Made by a program: the position numbers and the translations under genes
Part shown: positions 50,163 through 59,991 of the stretch, piece after piece
Position numbering within the stretch: position 1 is the stretch's first letter
Layout: each line of letters begins with the position of its first letter
Notes under the pieces: generated by a model
Database searches by the model: none
What the model was told of the DNA's origin: nothing
Seen by the model: the letters and a program-made list of their open reading frames with translations, nothing else
Source: Candidatus Brocadia sinica JPN1
GTDB lineage: Bacteria > Planctomycetota > Brocadiia > Brocadiales > Brocadiaceae
Direction of reading: 5' to 3'
Assembly (NCBI RefSeq): GCF_000949635.1
Contig: NZ_BAFN01000001.1
Coordinates: 3,283,052-3,347,051 of the forward strand
DNA: 64,000 nt

Positions 50163-51701
50163 TTATCTATCACATTTCCTCCATTCCCGGCCGTCCCTCG
50201 CCATCAAATCATCTGCCTCCTGTGGACCCCAGGTGCCTGCAGCGTAGTTGGGAAACTTTCGATGCGGCAATGCCTTCCATACATCCTGTATTGTCGACAC
50301 CACGCTCCAGGCGGCTTCGACCATATCGGCGCGCTGAAATAAGGTTGCATCTCCCAGCATGCAATCGTACAATAACCTCTCATGTCCGGTGCTAGGTGTC
50401 CTTCCAAAATAATCCTCGTACTTAAACTCCATATCAACCGTTCCCAGGCGCACAAGTGGTCCAGGGATTTTAGCGCCAAAGTTGAGTGAAATGCCTTCAT
50501 CAGGCTGAATATGGAGCACCAGTAGGTTTGGTTTCAGATGCTCCACACTGGTTTTACGGAATAGCACAAAGGGGGCGCGTTTGAATTGAATGGCGATTTC
50601 GGTAACACGACAGGGAAGCCGTTTGCCGGTACGCAGGTAAAATGGCACGTTCGCCCATCGCCAGTTATCGATATACAGCTTCAGCGCTACAAAGGTCTCG
50701 ATAAAAGAGTCGGGTGGAACACTGGGTTCTGCCCGGTAAGCGGGTACTCTCTGGCCCTTAACAGTCCCTTCTCCATATTGCCCCCTTACGGTATACCTGA
50801 GAACTTCTTCAGGGGACATGGACTGGATGGCACGCAAAATCTTTACCTGCTCGTCACGTACAGCATCTGCTTCAAAAGAGATCGGTGGTTCCATTGCTGT
50901 GAGGGTAACCAGTTGAAAGATATGATTTGGCACCATGTCTCTCAGCGCTCCCGCTTTGTCATAGTAATCACCACGCTGTCCCACACCAATATCCTCGGCA
51001 ACCGTTATTTGCACGTAGTCAATGTAGCGGTGATTCCAAATAGGTTCAAAGATGCCGTTGGCAAAACGGAAGACCATAATATTTTGCACAGTTTCCTTAC
51101 CAAGGTAGTGGTCAATGCGATAAGTCTGACTCTCGCTCAGCACCTTTCTGATTTCATGGTTGAGGGCGCGGGCGGACTCGATATCCCGCCCGAACGGCTT
51201 TTCAATGATAACGCGACGCCAGCGGCCATTTTCTTCATGTGCAAGTCCGGCAGCGCCGATTTGTTGAATAATTTGCGAAAACAAATCAGGGGCTGTTGCA
51301 AGGTAATAAAGATAGTTCCCCCCGGTGCCATGCTCTTGGTCCAGTTCCGACAGTAGGCCCTGAAGCCGTTGGTAGGCGTTTGGGTCCTGAATATCCCCCG
51401 ACAAATAATAGAGCCGTTGGATGAACCAATTCCACAGATCAGGATCAACCGAACCCGTAGCGAACTCTTTTATGTCTTTGCTGATCTTCTCCCGGAACTC
51501 TTCGTGGCTCATTTCGCTACGGGAAAATCCAACGACAGCAAATTCTCTGGACAATAAACGCTCACTTGCCAGATTGTAAAGCGCTGGAATGAGCTTACGT
51601 TTTGCCAGGTCCCCGGAAGCACCAAAGATTACCATGACGCAAGGGTCGCTGGCTTTTCCCAGCGGTTCACTGACAATACTCTTTTCATCTGTGCGATCCA
51701 T
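50163..51701 (-). CDS. zwf: Glucose-6-phosphate 1-dehydrogenase
   Basis: A 512-residue NADP-dependent enzyme forming 6-phosphogluconolactone. The coenzyme fingerprint [20 protein letters not shown] and the substrate site [13 protein letters not shown] are intact. The length is standard. rpiB is upstream (47 bases), so rpiB-zwf form an operon, with pgl next. Confidence 0.97.
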   Translation of the reverse strand: MDRTDEKSIVSEPLGKASDPCVMVIFGASGDLAKRKLIPALYNLASERLLSREFAVVGFSRSEMSHEEFREKISKDIKEFATGSVDPDLWNWFIQRLYYLSGDIQDPNAYQRLQGLLSELDQEHGTGGNYLYYLATAPDLFSQIIQQIGAAGLAHEENGRWRRVIIEKPFGRDIESARALNHEIRKVLSESQTYRIDHYLGKETVQNIMVFRFANGIFEPIWNHRYIDYVQITVAEDIGVGQRGDYYDKAGALRDMVPNHIFQLVTLTAMEPPISFEADAVRDEQVKILRAIQSMSPEEVLRYTVRGQYGEGTVKGQRVPAYRAEPSVPPDSFIETFVALKLYIDNWRWANVPFYLRTGKRLPCRVTEIAIQFKRAPFVLFRKTSVEHLKPNLLVLHIQPDEGISLNFGAKIPGPLVRLGTVDMEFKYEDYFGRTPSTGHERLLYDCMLGDATLFQRADMVEAAWSVVSTIQDVWKALPHRKFPNYAAGTWGPQEADDLMARDGREWRKCDR

Positions 51702-51748
51702 TCTATCCTCTTTTCATTGAAACCTGCGATTATTAAAAAAACTTTTTC

Positions 51749-52228
51749 CTATTCTCTCTTCTCACATTGTGCTGTCAGGTGGCTGTAACGAGTTTCTAAC
51801 GCTTTGATCTTTTCCAGCCTTCGGCGGTGGCGCTCTTCTCCGGTAAATTCAGCTCCCACGAACACCCGAACGAGTTCTTTTGCCAGCTCAAGCCCAGCAA
51901 CACATGAGCCCAGTACCAGAATATTCATATCGTCATGTTCCACACCCTGGTGAGCTGAATACGTATCATGACAAAGCCCTGCACGGATGCCAGGTATCTT
52001 GGTCGCTGCCACTGAAGCGCCGACACCGCTGCAGCAAATCAGGACACCTCGATCTGCCTGGCCATTGTGAATCGCTAACCCAACGGCCTCGGCAAAATCG
52101 GGATAGTCTACCGGGTCCCTGTTGTATGTGCCCAAATCTACAACGTGATATCCCTGCCGGCGAAGAAAAGCAGTCAGGTACTCCTTCAATTCGAATCCAG
52201 CATGATCAGACCCAATAGCAATTCGCAT
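51749..52228 (-). CDS. rpiB: Ribose-5-phosphate isomerase B
   Basis: A 159-residue RpiB/LacA-type isomerase interconverting ribose-5-phosphate and ribulose-5-phosphate. IAIGSDHAGFELKEYL at the start, LICCSGVGASVAATK (catalytic Cys region) and the RAGLCHDTYSAHQGVEHDDM segment are characteristic. It is the first gene of the pentose phosphate cluster. Confidence 0.96.
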   Translation of the reverse strand: MRIAIGSDHAGFELKEYLTAFLRRQGYHVVDLGTYNRDPVDYPDFAEAVGLAIHNGQADRGVLICCSGVGASVAATKIPGIRAGLCHDTYSAHQGVEHDDMNILVLGSCVAGLELAKELVRVFVGAEFTGEERHRRRLEKIKALETRYSHLTAQCEKRE

Positions 52229-52628
52229 ATTCTACCTCCATTTCACCAATAAACATCAAGATAGTTACCAAACAGCGATCTGTCAAGAAAATATAAGGCT
52301 AAGTCTGTTGCAAAAGTATATGAGCATATTGTGCGCTTAAAAAAGGAATGTTCATCTACCCCCTTATTTTCTATTGATTTCTTGAAAGTTAATAGCTATA
52401 TTGAACCGATGTAATTATTCAGCCAAAATGAAACTTTGCAATAAGAATGCACCCTTTAATTGTTTGACTGAGCGTTCACGATGAAGTTGTCTCCCGTAAG
52501 AATGGGTGGATGTAATTATATTCTCTTCGGCTAACAAAACTATAATTCCTCAAACTTTTTTAGTTTTGCCTTCATTCAGGCTATATAGTATTATTTTTAA
52601 AAAAATAGAGTCACAGAATACATCGCGA

Positions 52629-52750
52629 TAAAGGTAAACCCTGAGCAATCAGGGGACGCAAAGTAAAGGGTCTTAGCTAAAAAATGGTTTAAACGGTCGA
52701 ACGGTTTAAACCGTTTAAGCGGCTAAAAATAAGACAGCCTTACTGCCGAA
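52629..52750 (+). promoter_or_regulatory. Candidate c-di-GMP-I (GEMM) riboswitch
   Basis: The order of conserved elements fits the GEMM-I aptamer: AAGGTAAACC (52631-52640), a short hairpin, then GGGGACGCAAAG (52652-52663) and GGGTCTTA (52668-52675), a long AT-rich stem (52676-52730) closed by TAAGAC, and the 3' part AGCC-TTACT-GCCGA (52736-52749). The 3' strand overlaps the left arm of a perfect 11-bp terminator-like stem, the usual expression platform. It ends 163 bases before a large secreted-protein gene. The family identification is by eye. Confidence 0.8.
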
Positions 52751-52790
52751 GATGTTTTATATGGTATCTTTGCAGTAAGGCTTTATTGTT
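52736..52790 (+). terminator. Expression-platform terminator hairpin of the riboswitch
   Basis: AGCCTTACTGC (52736-52746) pairs perfectly with GCAGTAAGGCT (52772-52782), with an inner AAGAT/ATCTT stem, and TTTATTGTTC follows. The left arm is shared with the aptamer's 3' side, so ligand binding should decide whether it forms. Confidence 0.75.
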
Positions 52791-52912
52791 CTAAAGATAT
52801 TTATGAAAAAGCATTCGCATACTGTAGCCATATCTTTTATGGAAAACGTGAAGTCGACTAATCATTATTACAAAAACCACCCCCTTAACGTCAGAAAGGA
52901 GGCAGAAAGGTT

Positions 52913-55549
52913 ATGAAAAACATATCTTTTGTCCCTATCCAGGTCAAGTTTAGCATTCTTTCGTGCATAGCGATTTTCTTTTCACTGGTATTGACCGCTA
53001 GCAATACTTCATTGGCATCTGTAGTCCCCCAACTAGCAGGGGGAGGACATCATAGTCTTGTATTGAAACCAGACGGTACAGTCTGGGCATGGGGACGCAA
53101 TGATTTTGGCCAATTAGGTAACGGTACCACCAGCGACAGTACAATTCCCATACAGGTAAATACCGTCCCGGGAAAGACAGGTAATTTTAACGGTATCACC
53201 GCTATAGCTGGTGGTTGGTCTTACAGTGTAGCCCTAAAATTCGATGGTACGGTCTGGGGATGGGGAAGGAATGATTTTGGCCAATTGGGTAACGGAACTA
53301 CCAATGATAGCGCTGTTCCCGTACAGGTAAACAATCTTAGCGATGCTGCTGCCCTTGCTGGCGGAGGATTTCACGGTCTTGCCCTGAGGTCGGATGGCAC
53401 AGTCTGGGGATGGGGAAGGAATGATTTTGGCCAATTGGGTAACGGAACTACCAATGATAGCGCTGCCCCCGTACAGGTAAGCAATCTTAGCGATGTTGCT
53501 GCCCTTGCTGGCGGAGGATTTCACAGCCTTGCCCTAAAGTCGGATGGCACAGTCTGGGGATGGGGAAGGAATGATTTTGGCCAATTGGGTAACGGAACTA
53601 CCAATGATAGCGCTACCCCCGTACAGGTAAGCAATCTTAGCGATGTTGCTGCCCTTGCTGGCGGAAGATTTCACAGCCTTGCCCTAAAGTCGGATGGTAC
53701 GGTCTGGGCATGGGGACAAAATGATTCCGGTCAATTGGGTAATGGAACCGCCGGTAATAGTACAGTACCTGGACAAGTGAAGAATCTTAGTAATGTCATT
53801 GCCATTGAACGTGGGCGTTCTCACAGTCTGGCTGCAAAATCAGACGGTACGGTTTGGGGATGGGGAGATAACTCTTATGGACAACTCGGGAACGGAGCGA
53901 CTAGTAATAGTACAGTCCCTGTTCAGGTAAAGAATCTGAGTGATGTTGCCGTTATTGGAGGCGGAGGATTTCATAGTCTTGGATTAAAATCTGAAGGTAC
54001 GGTATGGGCTTGGGGACGAAATAACTCTGGTCAACTGGGAGACGGGACTACCAAAGACAGCGCTATCCCTGTACAAGTTTTTATTGACCTGTCGATTGAA
54101 ACGGGTAATATTGCTGGTGTTGTGAAAGATGCAACAATTGGGGCAGGCATTAATAATGCGACAGTTACACTTGATGATCAAAGTAATACAACCACTACGA
54201 GCAGGATTCGGGGGCAAGATGGAGTGTATAAATTCCGTGATGTATCTGCCGGAAACCATACTCTATCAGTGCAGGCAACTGGTTTTGAGACGGGTACACA
54301 ATCCATTACGGTAGAGAAAGGGCAGCCAAATCCAAAAACAGGAAGAAATATTTTTAACTTTGCCCTAATCTCCACGGCGTTCCCAACACCTACACCCACA
54401 CCCGGAACAGGCAATCTCGGAGGGCAGGTAACGGACGTAGGGACAGGGGGAGGCATTGTTGGCGCGACGGTATCGACCGATACGGGGCTTACAACCACTA
54501 CAGTCAAAAACGGCGCCTACGCATTCCGCAACATTGCCGCCGGAGATTACACACTTACTGCGTCTGCAACAGGCTATACATCTGCATCCCAGTCTGCTAC
54601 GGTAACAACAGGCAAGAACACCAGGGCTGATTTCGCATTGACATCTGGAGGGACGCCCACACCAACGCCTGGGACAGGTAACCTTGGCGGTCAGGTAACG
54701 GACGTGGGAACAGGAGGAGGCATTGTTGGCGCGACGGTATCGACCGATACGGGGCTTACAACCACTACAGTCAAAAACGGCGCCTACGCATTCCGCAACA
54801 TTGCCACCGGAGATTACACACTTACTGCGTCTGCAACAGGCTATACATCTGCATCCCAGTCTGCTACGGTAACAACAGGCAAGAACACCAGGGCTGATTT
54901 TGCATTGATATCTGGAGGGACGCCCACACCTACACCAACGCCTGCACAGACCCCAACACCAGGAACAGGCAATCTCGCGGGACAGGTGACAGACACCGGG
55001 ACAGGGGCAGGTATTGTTGGCGCAACGGTATCGACCGATACAGGACTCACAACCACAACGGTTAAAAATGGTATTTATACATTTCGTGACATAACCGCAG
55101 GTGACTACATTCTTACGGTATTTGCAACGGGTTATGGGCTGGCTTCTCAGTCTGCAACCGTTGTTGCAGGTAAAAACACACGGGCTGATTTTGCTTTGAT
55201 ACCAGAAATACCCACGCCAACACCAGAAGCAACCCCAACACCAACATGCGAAGCTGACCTGTTAGTGGCGTCTTCAAAAAGACTAAGATTACAAACAGAG
55301 GAAAGCGCCGAAGAAACAATAACGGTGTTCTGTGAGAACGATATCCCTCTTGCAGGCGAAACGATAACGTGGAAGATTAAGTCTGGTAGAAAACGGATAA
55401 CGATTACACCTGACAGTGCCGTAACAAACGCTAACGGCGAGGCCAGATTCACGATTACAGCTACAGACAGGATCGGTGATGCAAAGATCAAATTCGAAGG
55501 TGAATCAGCCGATCTAAAGACAACAGTAACCGTAAAGGTTATAGAGTAA
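52913..55549 (+). CDS. Large secreted RCC1-repeat protein with carboxypeptidase-regulatory-like and Ig-like domains
   Basis: An 878-residue exported protein. A signal peptide (about 1-35) is followed by seven RCC1 blades (GTVWGWGRNDFGQLGNGTT type), about 40-390, forming one beta-propeller. Four carboxypeptidase-regulatory-like domains (GNLGGQVTDVGTGGGIVGAT type) follow, joined by TPTPTP linkers, then a C-terminal Ig-like (Big_1) domain ending in TTVTVKVIE. The build is that of a surface adhesin or matrix protein. A strong ribosome-binding site (AAAGGAGG) and the upstream c-di-GMP riboswitch candidate fit biofilm control. No sorting signal is obvious. Confidence 0.9.
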   Translation: MKNISFVPIQVKFSILSCIAIFFSLVLTASNTSLASVVPQLAGGGHHSLVLKPDGTVWAWGRNDFGQLGNGTTSDSTIPIQVNTVPGKTGNFNGITAIAGGWSYSVALKFDGTVWGWGRNDFGQLGNGTTNDSAVPVQVNNLSDAAALAGGGFHGLALRSDGTVWGWGRNDFGQLGNGTTNDSAAPVQVSNLSDVAALAGGGFHSLALKSDGTVWGWGRNDFGQLGNGTTNDSATPVQVSNLSDVAALAGGRFHSLALKSDGTVWAWGQNDSGQLGNGTAGNSTVPGQVKNLSNVIAIERGRSHSLAAKSDGTVWGWGDNSYGQLGNGATSNSTVPVQVKNLSDVAVIGGGGFHSLGLKSEGTVWAWGRNNSGQLGDGTTKDSAIPVQVFIDLSIETGNIAGVVKDATIGAGINNATVTLDDQSNTTTTSRIRGQDGVYKFRDVSAGNHTLSVQATGFETGTQSITVEKGQPNPKTGRNIFNFALISTAFPTPTPTPGTGNLGGQVTDVGTGGGIVGATVSTDTGLTTTTVKNGAYAFRNIAAGDYTLTASATGYTSASQSATVTTGKNTRADFALTSGGTPTPTPGTGNLGGQVTDVGTGGGIVGATVSTDTGLTTTTVKNGAYAFRNIATGDYTLTASATGYTSASQSATVTTGKNTRADFALISGGTPTPTPTPAQTPTPGTGNLAGQVTDTGTGAGIVGATVSTDTGLTTTTVKNGIYTFRDITAGDYILTVFATGYGLASQSATVVAGKNTRADFALIPEIPTPTPEATPTPTCEADLLVASSKRLRLQTEESAEETITVFCENDIPLAGETITWKIKSGRKRITITPDSAVTNANGEARFTITATDRIGDAKIKFEGESADLKTTVTVKVIE
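53240..53690 (+). repeat. Three near-identical 150-bp tandem repeats (RCC1 blades)
   Basis: Units start near 53251, 53401 and 53551 and are almost identical at the DNA level (for example GGAAGGAATGATTTTGGCC in each), with the flanking blades more diverged. Recent duplication is likely. Confidence 0.85.
54409..54930 (+). repeat. Two near-identical 267-bp repeats (carboxypeptidase-regulatory-like domains)
   Basis: The unit near 54421 recurs at a spacing of 267 bp near 54688 with only a few differences. A third, diverged unit follows near 54979. The linkers vary in TP repeat number. Confidence 0.85.
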
Positions 55550-55647
55550 ATCGTCTCCCTGTCACATAACACAGATAACAGTTCACCCTTTCCTCTGTCA
55601 AGGGGAAAGGGTGCTAATCTATCAACAATACAGGGAAGGTGAATATA

Positions 55648-57425
55648 TCATAACACAGCACCGCCGCATCCAAATACTATGTAACTTGAAAGCTGCAAAC
55701 CACAGAGGTCACAGAGATTTTTATTCTCTAAAAAATTTTTTGAAATTGCCTTTCCTACCCACCGATCATCTGTTTTTCCCTTTTCAATCTCCAAAAGCCT
55801 TTCCAAAATTTCTTCAATACCTTCTGTCTCCCAATGTGAAAACTTATCGATCATTAGCAGAATTGGACCAAATGCCGGATTGGAAGTATTTAATGCATAT
55901 TTCCAGCATTCAATTACCTTATTAGGACGAACGTGCATCCATTTTTCCAGAGCAAATAAAAGCGTTACTTTTACTGAATCATTTTCTTTCTTGGTTAGTA
56001 TAGCCTCCGTCAATGCTGAATGTAAGGTATCGAACCATTCTGGTGAAGTAACCATTTGTAAAAATCGATTAAAGAGATTGGGATAGCTCACATGAATCTT
56101 CTTAACAAGATTAAACTCAACATTGGTAATTGGTGATAACTCTGCAAGTCAACAAGCAACCTTTTTAAATGATAAGCTACTTTGTCATTTCCTAAAATCT
56201 GTATCATTTTTCTGGAAAAATTCTTGTTATCCATCGAGTGGAGGTAAAATAAAAATGTCCTGATAGAGGGGCGGATAAAAGGCAACTGCGGGTGTTCCAT
56301 AATAAACACTTGCAGGGTTTTGCCTTCATTAAGGTACGATCAGATCATCAGATAATCCAGCAGCGTCTGATGTGCAAATGAGAGTCTATCACTGAATGAA
56401 TCTACTATTAAAACACCTTCTGAAGACAAGATTCGTATTGTTTCTTCAGTTTCGTTGAACTGTGATCTTGGCATGAAAAGTCGGCGTTTTTGCACAAGAT
56501 TATTTGACATAGACTGCAATGATTCTATAGCTTCATGTCCTAACTTTGAATTCTTTTCAACGGACCCCTCAAAGAAGAGTTTTATAATATGAAACTCTGT
56601 AGGGATTGATGAAATTGGAGTTTTACTGTAAATTTTCTCATAAAGTTTTAAGTTCTGCGGATGAGGGAGCAACCGTTGCTGATGCGCGCCAATATTCCTG
56701 ACATTAATCCTCCATGATTTAAGTATTGGTTTGGCGTCTCTTTCAAAACAAAGCGGTGGTAGTGGTATTTTGACCTCCCATGAACGATTCCACAACTGCG
56801 GGTCGTATTCAAGATCAAAGTCTCTACAGGCTAGAACGACAGTAACATTTTCTATTGAAATAACTTTATCAATAAAACATCTTTTGTAAATTTATGGGAA
56901 ACGTTTAAGCGAGCACTTTGTTTCGTAACTAAGTTTTTTACGAAAGAATATGCGTGATTATGTTTGAGAAAGGGTCGTTTTAAATCATTTCTAATAACCT
57001 CTTCCCAGTCTTCAAAGGTATGATGATGACCTATTATGATCTGATTCAGGATGTTGAAAGCTTCTTCGCATGAGATATCAAGAATGCGTTTGAAATCATC
57101 AAAAATCTCTTTAACAATACCAGAGGCATTTGAATTAAACGTGGAGAAGTTTTCGTATAAATGTACGGCCTCTTTTAGCTTCTGAAGGACTCAAAAAGGG
57201 GTTCTTGAATAAAGATGGATATATCCAGTGGGGTCTTTTTTAATTGATTTTTAGCCTTGGAAAGCATATCTTTAAGGTCGGACAATCTCCACGCTTTATG
57301 GTCAGTTTGGTTTTCTTTGCCTGGATATAAACCTTATGTTCATTTTTATAATCAACTACAATATCTTCAATTAATATTCGTTCATGAGTTTTTGGAGATG
57401 CAATGGCTTCCATTTGCACCACTCA
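55648..57425 (-). pseudogene. STAND/NACHT-type ATPase with nuclease-like N-terminus, decayed
   Basis: Minus-strand pieces in order: an N-terminal segment MEAIASPKTHERILIEDIVV and DYKNEHKVYIQAKK (57240-57425) like the nuclease-fold domain of defence ATPases; a middle part IFDDFKRILDISCEEAFNIL (near 57100); VTVVLACRDFDLEYDPQLW (near 56830); LIVDSFSDRLSFAHQTLLDY (near 56350); and C-terminal helical repeats (55648-56309). Stops and frameshifts separate them, and the Walker A region appears deleted near 56885. Related intact proteins are antiphage systems. Confidence 0.6.
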
Positions 57426-57695
57426 GCAGAGAAATACTTTAAGGCATTTATCGTTGCCCACGATCTCGAGTTTGAGAAGATACACAACTTAATCAGCTTG
57501 CTGAAGATTTGCAGTAAAAAAGAACCTGTGCTTTCATCCCTCCTTTCTGGATGTGAGTTTCTTAATACATCATACATTGATACTCGCTATCCTGTTCACT
57601 GGCCAACGAACTATACAAAAGAAAAGTCGTTAAAAGCCAGAGAAGTTGCTGTAAAAATCGGAGAAACGATAAAAGAATTACTAAAAAGGCTGGTT
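57384..57695 (+). pseudogene. HEPN-domain protein remnant
   Basis: GFHLHHSAEKYFKAFIVAHD and the following helices (HNLISLLKICSKKEPVLSSL) match HEPN proteins that pair with MNT nucleotidyltransferases. The N-terminal helix is missing, and the C-terminus runs in frame, without stop, into livH. No partner gene remains. Confidence 0.6.
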
Positions 57696-57900
57696 ATGTT
57701 TAACCAACTCTTTTTGAGCGGTATTACCGCGGGTAGTATTTATGCTCTTATCGCCCTCGGTTTCACCATTATTTATAAAACTGTCTGATTCTTCCATTTT
57801 GCGCACGGCGTTGTTTACGTGGCTGGCGCTTATTGTGCCTACCGCCTTTCCATATCCCTTGGGATAAATTCGGTCATTTCTTCTTTCCTGTTTTTTACGT
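57696..57900 (+). pseudogene. livH remnant (branched-chain amino-acid ABC permease)
   Basis: From the ATG at 57696 the frame encodes LFLSGITAGSIYALIALG, the typical LivH start, then a TGA at 57786-57788, then in the same frame FFHFAHGVVYVAGAYCAYRL. The TGA replaces a codon that is normally Arg (CGA). Homology stops near 57900, at the end of the opposing debranching-enzyme gene. It is truncated and interrupted. Confidence 0.7.
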
Positions 57901-59990
57901 CACTTGTTCTCAAACCCATATACGTGTTCAAAATAAACCCGTAATATCTCCGCTACGCTCCATGCCTGTGAGATACACCCCCGGGGTGTATGCGGAGGAT
58001 CTCCATCAAATATCTCAGAAATAGTCCCCAGCCCCGCTTCAAATAAGTGTGCATAAAATGGCTCGAGTAATCCCTTGATATATTTTGGGGTATCTTTACT
58101 GCCTGCGTACACCATGGCGTAGGCTGAAATGTAAGGGCCTATCAGCCATGTCCATACCGTACCCTGATGATATGCCCTGTCCCTCTCATACTGATTTCCA
58201 TGATATTGATTGATGTAGTCTTTATCTTCCGGTGACAGGCTTCGCAAGCCATACGGTGTTAATAAATGTGTTTTTACTATTTCTATCACGCTCCTCTGCC
58301 TTTGTACGGATAGCATCGAATATGGCAGGCTCACGGCAAATATCTGATTCGGACGAATGGCCTTATCCTTCATTTCACCATTGATACAGTCATAGAGATA
58401 TTGTCCCTTATCAAACCAAAATATGTCATGAAATGATCTACTTACCTTTTGGGCCAACGAATGATACTCATTACCTTCCTCGTTCAAATTCATCTCACGA
58501 GCAAAGAAGTCCATGATTTTCAAGGCATTATACCATAAGGCATTGATTTCCACTGCCTTTCCCCTGCGGGGAGTCACAACCCAATCCCCCACCTTTGCAT
58601 CCATCCACGTTAGTTGTACTCCCTCGGCGCCTGCATGGATTAACCCATCTGAATCCATATGAATGTTATATCGAGTCCCTTTCCTGTAATACTCAATGAT
58701 CTCCTTTAACACACTATAGAGATCCTTACGAATAGTCTTTAAATCCTTTGCAAAGCGCAGGTACTGGTATACAGCATGAATGTACCACAGCGATGCATCA
58801 ACGGTATTGTATTCAGGCGTCTCGTCATAATCGGGGAATCGGTTGGGTATCATCCCCTTGTCAACAAACCGGGCATAGGAAAGTAATATCTCTTTGGCTT
58901 CTTCAAATCTGCCCCGTATGAGGGTAAGACCGGGTAATGAGATCATCGTATCACGTCCCCAATCTCCAAACCAGTGATATCCGGCAATGATGCTCTTTTT
59001 ATTATTTCCCCGTTTCACAAGAAAACTGTCGGAGACAGCCAACAATGATTCAACCAATTTGGCAAGGTTATCTAAAGGGGGGTGCTGTCCGGTGTCAGGT
59101 CTCCGGTATGTATGTCCCGTCACCCGATTCCTGATCCCTGATCCCTGATCCCTATTTTTTATTCGGCAGCTAACGGGCTCAACTTTGTTTCGACTTCTCC
59201 TTCGTTTGATTTCTTTGTTTACTAACTCCGGAACATCTAATGTATCATATTCCTTTGTAGAGGCCACAACATAGCAATCCGTCCCTTTATTCAAATCGAA
59301 GTGCAGTGCAAAGGGACTGAAGTGGTCTTCGTGGGCATCCATGCCGCGTTCGATTTCCTTTGGATATTCCATATTTTTATACCAAAATGAAAAATTATCC
59401 ATTGATTGTGCATTAAAAAAGAGATACAGGGGTGGAAGCGTATTGTAAGGTTGTAAACATATTCCATTTGCCAGAATTTTGTAGTCTGTCTTAAATGACG
59501 GATTTTCCTTGGTGAGCCAGTGATAGTCCCGAAACGCTACCATAACTCTCACCTTCAGAGTAAGGGCGGACAACAGTTTGTCTTTGCTGTCCACCTGATA
59601 GAGGATTACGGTAGTGTTTTCTCCATGAACCATAAACACGATTTTTTTAACATGTATTCCGTTAAGAAAATAATGGAATGTAGGAAATGGTGTTAAGCTA
59701 AACTGGATAAGATTTTTATGTCCAGACGGATAGACTGCATTAGGATAGAGGTTTGTTGACAGTGGAAACTCTTTGTCTTCTATGGAAACAAATTCTTCTA
59801 CTTTGGAGAGCATTAGGGTACGTCCGAGCGGAGGTCTCGTTGCGGCCATGAGCAGGCCATGATAACGTCTTGTATTGGCACCGATTATCGTAGAGGATGC
59901 ATAACCGCCAATTCCATTGGTCTCAAGCCATTCCTTTTCAATAGCCGTAGAGACATTATGGCAGTCATCTTCGTTGAATACCATCGTCAT
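57900..59990 (-). CDS. Glycogen debranching enzyme (amylo-alpha-1,6-glucosidase type)
   Basis: A 696-residue protein. The N-terminal domain (EWLETNGIGGYASSTIIGAN, RRYHGLL) and the catalytic barrel with YHWFGDWGRDTMISLPGLT, AGAEGVQLTWMDAKVGDWVV and QYERDRAYHQGTVWTWLIG match the GDE_N/GDE_C families. It removes alpha-1,6 branches from glycogen. Residues about 285-320 contain an odd low-complexity stretch encoded by CTGATCC heptamer repeats, absent from the family. It is followed upstream on the same strand by an enoyl-CoA hydratase gene with a one-base gap. Confidence 0.94.
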   Translation of the reverse strand: MTMVFNEDDCHNVSTAIEKEWLETNGIGGYASSTIIGANTRRYHGLLMAATRPPLGRTLMLSKVEEFVSIEDKEFPLSTNLYPNAVYPSGHKNLIQFSLTPFPTFHYFLNGIHVKKIVFMVHGENTTVILYQVDSKDKLLSALTLKVRVMVAFRDYHWLTKENPSFKTDYKILANGICLQPYNTLPPLYLFFNAQSMDNFSFWYKNMEYPKEIERGMDAHEDHFSPFALHFDLNKGTDCYVVASTKEYDTLDVPELVNKEIKRRRSRNKVEPVSCRIKNRDQGSGIRNRVTGHTYRRPDTGQHPPLDNLAKLVESLLAVSDSFLVKRGNNKKSIIAGYHWFGDWGRDTMISLPGLTLIRGRFEEAKEILLSYARFVDKGMIPNRFPDYDETPEYNTVDASLWYIHAVYQYLRFAKDLKTIRKDLYSVLKEIIEYYRKGTRYNIHMDSDGLIHAGAEGVQLTWMDAKVGDWVVTPRRGKAVEINALWYNALKIMDFFAREMNLNEEGNEYHSLAQKVSRSFHDIFWFDKGQYLYDCINGEMKDKAIRPNQIFAVSLPYSMLSVQRQRSVIEIVKTHLLTPYGLRSLSPEDKDYINQYHGNQYERDRAYHQGTVWTWLIGPYISAYAMVYAGSKDTPKYIKGLLEPFYAHLFEAGLGTISEIFDGDPPHTPRGCISQAWSVAEILRVYFEHVYGFENK
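59131..59151. repeat. Tandem CTGATCC heptamer, three copies
   Basis: Three perfect copies (59131-59137, 59138-59144, 59145-59151) within a low-complexity part of the debranching-enzyme gene. On the coding strand they read GGATCAG. Confidence 0.9.
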
Positions 59991-59991
59991 T

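Noticed and set aside
50586-51356. 256-codon plus-strand frame
   Set aside because: Antisense to zwf, which is a certain gene; no domain features.
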